Shown here in pieces: positions 17,371 to 21,048 of a stretch of 21,048 bases of DNA; the first letter of the stretch is position 1, and every line of letters starts with the position of its first letter. A program made the translations under genes and the position numbers. The notes below the pieces were generated by a model. That model was not told the origin of the DNA, made no database searches, and worked only from the letters and a program-made list of their open reading frames with translations. Source of the stretch: Streptomyces sclerotialus (GTDB taxonomy: Bacteria; Actinomycetota; Actinomycetes; Streptomycetales; Streptomycetaceae); the NCBI GenBank assembly GCA_000719105.1, contig JODX01000039.1, positions 1 through 21,048 on the forward strand, written 5' to 3'.

Positions 17371-18006
17371 TCAGCTTGCTTTGTATACCTTGTTGATGAC
17401 TGAGGCTTTCGCCCCAACAGTGTGAGCGCAGATGTCCTTGTAGCGCACCGCCAGATCCTGAGGGTCGAGCGGTCCATCCGCATGGAACCACCTCGGGATG
17501 GCCTGCAGCATGCCCAGAATGGCTCGCGTGGTCTCCTTGGGGTTGGTGCTCCGGAACAAGCCGGCTTCCGCACCCTCCTCCACCACCGAGAGCAGGAGAT
17601 CTTCGATGACCTTGCGCTTTTTCGCATAGGCCGAGCGTGGCCCGGACGAAAGCAACCGCGCCTCGAGGTCGACGCTCGCGGTACGGCCCGCGTTCGCCTC
17701 GTACAGCGTGATGCACTCGACGAGATTCAGGAAGCGGTCGTCCGGCCTCGGCCCGGCCTCGGCCACCGCGGCCTCGCACATGCGCGTCAGATGATCGAGC
17801 GACGCGTCGAGGATGGCCAGCAGCAGGGCTTCCTTGTTCTGGAAGTGGTAGTAGAGGGCAGGCACCGTGACGCCGACCCGACGGGCGATGTCACGCACCG
17901 AAGTGCCGTGGTAACCGGCTTCGAAGAAGGCGTCGCGAGCCGCGGCCATGATCGGAGGGAGCTCGAGTTCCCCTACGGAACGCCAGTGCACCACTCCATC
18001 GACCAT
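17371..18006 (-). CDS. TetR/AcrR-family transcriptional regulator (211 aa)
   Basis: The N-terminal helix-turn-helix is standard: MAAARDAFFEAGYHGTSVRDIARRVGVTVPALYYHFQNKEALLLAIL (about 20-66). A helical ligand domain follows, ending IPRWFHADGPLDPQDLAVRYKDI, a C-terminal pattern common in TetR proteins that control acyl-CoA or lipid catabolism. The usual mode is repression relieved by a ligand such as an acyl-CoA; the ligand here is unknown. It lies between the thiolase operon and the divergent acyl-CoA synthetase. Both have the TTAGCG-N2-CGCTC dyad at their promoters, making this protein the best candidate to bind it. The ATG at 18006 has GGGAG about 6 bases upstream. No copy of the dyad lies directly at its own start. 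Confidence 0.92.
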   Translation of the reverse strand: MVDGVVHWRSVGELELPPIMAAARDAFFEAGYHGTSVRDIARRVGVTVPALYYHFQNKEALLLAILDASLDHLTRMCEAAVAEAGPRPDDRFLNLVECITLYEANAGRTASVDLEARLLSSGPRSAYAKKRKVIEDLLLSVVEEGAEAGLFRSTNPKETTRAILGMLQAIPRWFHADGPLDPQDLAVRYKDICAHTVGAKASVINKVYKAS

Positions 18007-18181
18007 TGCTGCTCCCGTTCGAGCTCGATCCGATCACCGAGCGAACATGCGCGGCGAACCATGCGGGAAATGGTAGTCAGCCGGCAGCCACGCGGCGCTT
18101 CCCCGACAAGGCGTGCAGCGACCATCGTCCTGTCGGCGCCGTGGATGAGGTGTGCGATGGAATCGTAGGCGATCCCGGTGC

Positions 18182-18212
18182 TTGACAGTGCGCACCTGTG
18201 CATCGTTACTCT
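18182..18212 (+). promoter_or_regulatory. Candidate promoter of the acyl-CoA synthetase gene
   Basis: A consensus -35 TTGACA (18182-18187) is followed after 18-19 bases by TTACTCT (18206-18212) as the -10. The predicted transcription start falls just before or at the operator at 18226, so repression by blocking is plausible. Confidence 0.55.
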
Positions 18213-18225
18213 CGCAGCTACCTGG

Positions 18226-18239
18226 TGAGCGTTCGCTAA
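18226..18239. promoter_or_regulatory. Putative TetR-type operator, site C (acyl-CoA synthetase)
   Basis: TGAGCG-TT-CGCTAA; on the minus strand it reads TTAGCG-AA-CGCTCA. It is 14 bases upstream of the synthetase GTG and just downstream of the predicted promoter, the same arrangement as site B. Confidence 0.68.
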
Positions 18240-18253
18240 ACGAGGTGACACGC

Positions 18254-19786
18254 GTGTCCTTCCCCGATGTCCACGCCGACCAGCGGCCCGACAGGATCGC
18301 TTACATCGTCGGGGAGCACGTGGTGACCTACCGCGAGCTGGTCGACTCCTCCATACGCATCGCCAACCTGCTGCGCGTGTACGGTGTGCAGGCCGGCGAC
18401 GTCGTAGCGTTCCTGCTGCCGAATCGGCCCGGTATTTTCGAGGTCTCCTGGGCCTGTCAGCGCTCCGGACTGCGCTACGTGGCCGTCAGCACGCATCTCA
18501 ACGCGGCCGACATCGCCTACATCATTCAGGACTCAGGCACAGCGGTGCTGTTCACCTGCGCCGATCTCGCCGCGCTCGCTCAAGACGCATTGGCCCGGGT
18601 CAATCGCAAGGTCATGACGTTCAGCCTCGACGGAGGAGGTGTGCTGACCGATGCCCGCCCCCTCATCCGGGCTCAACCGGCCGAACCGACCGGTGAGGAA
18701 CGCGAAGGTACCGACCTCCTGTACTCCTCGGGAACCACCGGGCGCCCCAAAGGCATCATCGCCGACCTCCCCTTGCCACCCCTCGGCACACCACCGGGGG
18801 TGGCGCCCTGGCTCGCCGCGACCTGGGGATTCGACGACGAGACGGTCTATCTCTCGCCGGCGCCGCTCTACCACGCGGGGCCCATGCGCTTCTGCCACAC
18901 GGTGCACCGCTTCGGTGGAACCGTCGTCGTGATGGAGCGCTTCGACGCTCGCCATGCCCTGGAGCTGATGCAACGGCATTCCGTGACGCACACCCAAATG
19001 GTGCCGACCATGTTGGTTCGGCTTCTCCAGCTCGACGACGCCGAGCGTTCTTCCTACGATCTCTCCTCACTGCGCGCTGTCATACACGCCGCGGCGCCGT
19101 GCCCACCCACGGTGAAGAGGCAGATGATCGAGTGGCTCGGTCCGATAGTCGACGAGTACTACTCGTGCACGGAGAACATCGTACTCACCGTGATCAAGTC
19201 CAGTGACGCGCTCACGCATCCGGGCTCAGTGGGCCGTGCGGTGGTCGGCACCGTCCACATACTCGACGACGGAGGCCAAGAAGTGCCCACCGGCACGGTG
19301 GGCACCATCTGGGCCGAGGGCGGCTTCGACTTCACGTATCTCAACGACCCGGACAAGACAGCGAGTTCCCGCAACGAACGCGGCTGGCGCACCGCCGGTG
19401 ACGTCGGCTGCATGGACAGTGAGGGATACCTGTACCTCAGTGACCGACGCAGTGACCTGATCATTGCCGGCGGGGTCAACATCTACCCGCAGGAAGCGGA
19501 GAACGTTCTCATCGACCATCCGTCGGTGCTCGATGTGGCGGTGTTCGGCGTGCCTGACCCAGAACTGGGTGAAAGGGTCACCGGCGTCGTCCAGTTGGCC
19601 GCCGGTGTCGAGGCCAGTGAACAGCTGGAGCAGGAACTGCTGGCCTGGTGCCACGACCGCCTGTCGAAATTCAAGTGCCCTCGCAACATCACCTTCACTG
19701 AGGCGCTGCCCCGTACCCCGACTGGAAAGCTGCTGCGTCGAGTCCTGAGGGAACGGGAGACCGAGGGCTCCCGGACTCGGCGCTAG
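18254..19786 (+). CDS. Acyl-CoA synthetase, AMP-binding (FadD-like, 510 aa)
   Basis: Activates a carboxylic acid to its acyl-CoA through an acyl-adenylate. ANL-superfamily motifs are in order: P-loop YSSGTTGRPKG (157-167), the aromatic/TE motif as YYSCTE (302-307), GDVG with Asp383, DRRSDLIIAGGVNIYPQEAE with Arg398 at the hinge, and catalytic Lys492 in PRTPTGKLLRR. Length is normal. The GTG at 18254 is chosen because GAGGTGA ends 5 bases before it; the in-frame GTG at 18245 lies inside that site and the ORF start at 18152 precedes the promoter. The gene is divergent from the TetR gene and carries a good promoter and operator. It probably feeds the acid made by the aldehyde dehydrogenases into the beta-oxidation operon. 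Substrate unknown. Confidence 0.93.
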   Translation: MSFPDVHADQRPDRIAYIVGEHVVTYRELVDSSIRIANLLRVYGVQAGDVVAFLLPNRPGIFEVSWACQRSGLRYVAVSTHLNAADIAYIIQDSGTAVLFTCADLAALAQDALARVNRKVMTFSLDGGGVLTDARPLIRAQPAEPTGEEREGTDLLYSSGTTGRPKGIIADLPLPPLGTPPGVAPWLAATWGFDDETVYLSPAPLYHAGPMRFCHTVHRFGGTVVVMERFDARHALELMQRHSVTHTQMVPTMLVRLLQLDDAERSSYDLSSLRAVIHAAAPCPPTVKRQMIEWLGPIVDEYYSCTENIVLTVIKSSDALTHPGSVGRAVVGTVHILDDGGQEVPTGTVGTIWAEGGFDFTYLNDPDKTASSRNERGWRTAGDVGCMDSEGYLYLSDRRSDLIIAGGVNIYPQEAENVLIDHPSVLDVAVFGVPDPELGERVTGVVQLAAGVEASEQLEQELLAWCHDRLSKFKCPRNITFTEALPRTPTGKLLRRVLRERETEGSRTRR

Positions 19787-19959
19787 GCTCCCGATCCGAT
19801 CCATCGAACCGATACCGGTACGGCGGCGACCGTGGACCCTGCGCAGGCCTTTCACTCGGCGATCAGTGGCCGCATCTGGTCGACGGCCATGCACGGACTC
19901 GCAGCCTGTCTGTGATCGCGACCGCTGCCGGTACTCAGGAGCCAACCGGGTGCTGTGGT

Positions 19960-20085
19960 CCGCGTCATGAAGCTTGTCAGACGAAGGTGGCAGGTGATTG
20001 CGTTGTCGATGGTGGGTACGTCGGTGGGTCGGGTGGCGTCCCGTCCTGTCAGGTCGTTGATCCTGGGCAGTCGGTAGAGCACCGC
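19960..20085 (-). pseudogene. Possible PucR/CdaR-type helix-turn-helix fragment
   Basis: The minus-strand frame reads AVLYRLPRINDLTGRD and then continues with P-x-D and a helical end. This resembles the C-terminal TVRYRL-RI-ELTGRD-x-x-x-P-x-D helix-turn-helix of PucR-type activators. Only about 40 residues match, and the frame runs on to a stop at 19852 without further similarity. It is very short, so treat it as a hint. Confidence 0.35.
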
Positions 20086-20109
20086 CTCGGACTTCCGCGG
20101 TCGGCAACC

Positions 20110-20807
20110 CCGTCTGCCGCTACGGCCTCACACACCACGGCGAGGTCCGCTTCCCCGACCGCCCCGGCACCCAGACCACTGATCATGCGAGCCAGCGCGT
20201 GCCGTTCACCGGCCAGCACCGCGGACGGCTCACTCGGGCCTCGTGCCGCAGAGAGGCGTCGCAGTCCCTGATCACCGTGTTGATCATTCCGGCTAGGGCG
20301 TTTCTGATGGATCTCCGTGGGAGAAGGAGCGGCGTTCGGTGCGTGCTCTCGGTGTGCGGCGCGGAGGGTCATGTGGCGGAGCCACCTGGCCCTTCGCGCC
20401 GTGCGGCGAGAGTGCGTGCCGGGCGTCGCGACGCCGCGGGGATGCGTCAGAAACGCCCTAGTCCCAGGCGCTGCCCGTCCTCCGGCGGGTAGATGCGCAC
20501 TCCGGCCCCGGAGAGCCGGTCGCTCTCCTCCGGCGCGATGACGTCCCGCCGCCGAAGACCCGTACATGGCCCGCGGCCGCCTCGCCCAGCAGCTTCACGA
20601 ATACTCGTGGTACTCCAAGCGGCCACGCCGGTAGGAGTACACGGCCGCGCCGTGTGCGTCCTCCTCCAGCGCCGCGTCCACGACCTTCTGCACGGACCGG
20701 TTGTGTCCCAGGCGCACCACTTCAGCGCTCTGTGACCGGAGTGTACGCCGCCTCATGTTGATCACCACGTCATGACCGTCGAACAGCGCCGACGCGGTCA
20801 GGAATCG
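20110..20807 (-). pseudogene. IcmF-like B12-dependent acyl-CoA mutase remnant, split by a small element
   Basis: From 20807 the minus strand reads RFLTASALFDGHDVVINMRR, then EVVRLGHNRSVQKVVDAALEEDAHG, then in a shifted frame FVKLLGEAAAGHVRVFGGG, then DVIAPEESDRLSGAGVRIYPPEDGQRLGL. This is the cobalamin-binding domain that opens IcmF (fused isobutyryl-CoA mutase) proteins: LFDGHDAAIN, LGHNRSV, VRVFGGGGGVI, SPEDGQRLGL. After a 161-bp insertion the reading resumes at GMINTVIRDCD and later VLAGERHALARMISGLGAGAV, again IcmF-like. The rest of the roughly 1,000-residue protein is absent. The B12-ligand motif is seen only as DGHD-like text; DxHxxG is degraded. Dead by frameshift, insertion and truncation. 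Confidence 0.78.
20293..20461. mobile_element. MITE-like element with terminal inverted repeats and CTAG duplication
   Basis: The interior spans 20297-20457 (161 bp). Its ends are GGCGTTTCTGA at the left and TCAGAAACGCC at the right, a perfect 11-bp inverted repeat that continues to 20 matches in 24. CTAG flanks both ends (20293-20296 and 20458-20461), giving a 4-bp target duplication, or TA if read as 2 bp. Removing the element and one CTAG restores GGA CTA GCC GGA ATG in the mutase frame (GLAGM), so the insertion site is exact. No transposase is encoded. CTAG fits the target of IS5-group enzymes, but the parent element is unknown. Confidence 0.75.
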
Positions 20808-20933
20808 AACAGGGCGCTGTGCGCGGGACAGCGGCGAAGCGGGAGCGGAGCCGGCCCGCTTCCAGGGGAGGGCCGGATGGAGACGCGGTCCTCGCCGGTC
20901 TGCTTCCTGAGGTTCAAGAAGGCGCGGTGTGAG
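20808..20933. other. Short spacer between the mutase remnant and the partial gene
   Basis: No gene, repeat or promoter could be supported here. Confidence 0.4.
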
Positions 20934-21047
20934 TCAGCGCAGCTGGAAAGAGCGTTTCGCGAGCCCGACCATGTAGCCGTCGATGACGGTTCGGGCGGGC
21001 TGTTCGGGGTCCTCCGCGGTGCCGAGGGTGATGAAGATGGGGAGGTA
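20934..21047 (-). CDS. 3' end of an unidentified gene (37 residues, continues beyond the window)
   Basis: The minus-strand frame enters from the right edge, reading YLPIFITLGTAEDPEQPARTV, then IDGYMVGLAKRSFQLR and a TGA stop at 20934-20936. Third positions are strongly GC-rich and the composition is protein-like. It could be the C-terminal helix pair of a TetR-type regulator or another helical protein. Not enough is present to name it. Confidence 0.5.
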   Translation of the reverse strand, partial: YLPIFITLGTAEDPEQPARTVIDGYMVGLAKRSFQLR

Positions 21048-21048
21048 G

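Overview
The window is high-GC DNA with GC-rich third codon positions, frequent GTG starts and GTGA/ATGA gene overlaps. This fits a Streptomyces-like actinomycete. Genus is inference, because no rRNA or tRNA gene is present.

Layout. Positions 1-480 hold a broken IS5-type transposase, followed by about 600 bases with no recognisable gene. A SnoaL-like gene (1104-1553, -) and a LysR regulator (2029-2964, -) come next. Divergent from the LysR gene is a translationally coupled pair: an MpaB/rubber-oxygenase-family (DUF2236) protein (3091-4056, +) and a benzaldehyde-dehydrogenase-like (XylC-type) enzyme (4053-5546, +). A second aldehyde dehydrogenase follows (6030-7529, +). From 16953 down to 7641 the minus strand carries a long run of fatty-acyl-CoA genes: thiolase, HSD10-type SDR, enoyl-CoA hydratase, a truncated crotonase, acyl-CoA dehydrogenase, the remnant of an F420-type monooxygenase, a second SDR, an alpha-methylacyl-CoA racemase, an APH-like phosphotransferase, and a badly broken second acyl-CoA dehydrogenase. 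A TetR regulator (17371-18006, -) and a divergent acyl-CoA synthetase (18254-19786, +) close the functional part. Positions 19787-21048 are decayed: a possible PucR-type fragment, an IcmF-like B12-domain pseudogene split by a 161-bp MITE-like element, and the 3' end of an unknown gene.

How the genes may work together. The set covers oxidative alkene cleavage, aldehyde oxidation, CoA activation, methyl-branch epimerisation and a full beta-oxidation turn. MpaB oxygenases and their Lcp relatives cleave isoprenoid double bonds to carbonyl products, and AMACR is needed for 2-methyl-branched acyl-CoAs. The best hypothesis is therefore a catabolic island for a prenylated, terpenoid or polyisoprenoid substrate.

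Regulation. A previously unlabelled dyad, TTAGCG-N2-CGCTC, occurs at four places: ahead of the oxygenase, the thiolase operon and the acyl-CoA synthetase, plus one site upstream of the SnoaL-like gene. This makes the separated blocks look like one regulon, most simply under the TetR protein encoded beside two of the sites. The flanks and several internal genes are eroding, so the island may be only partly functional.
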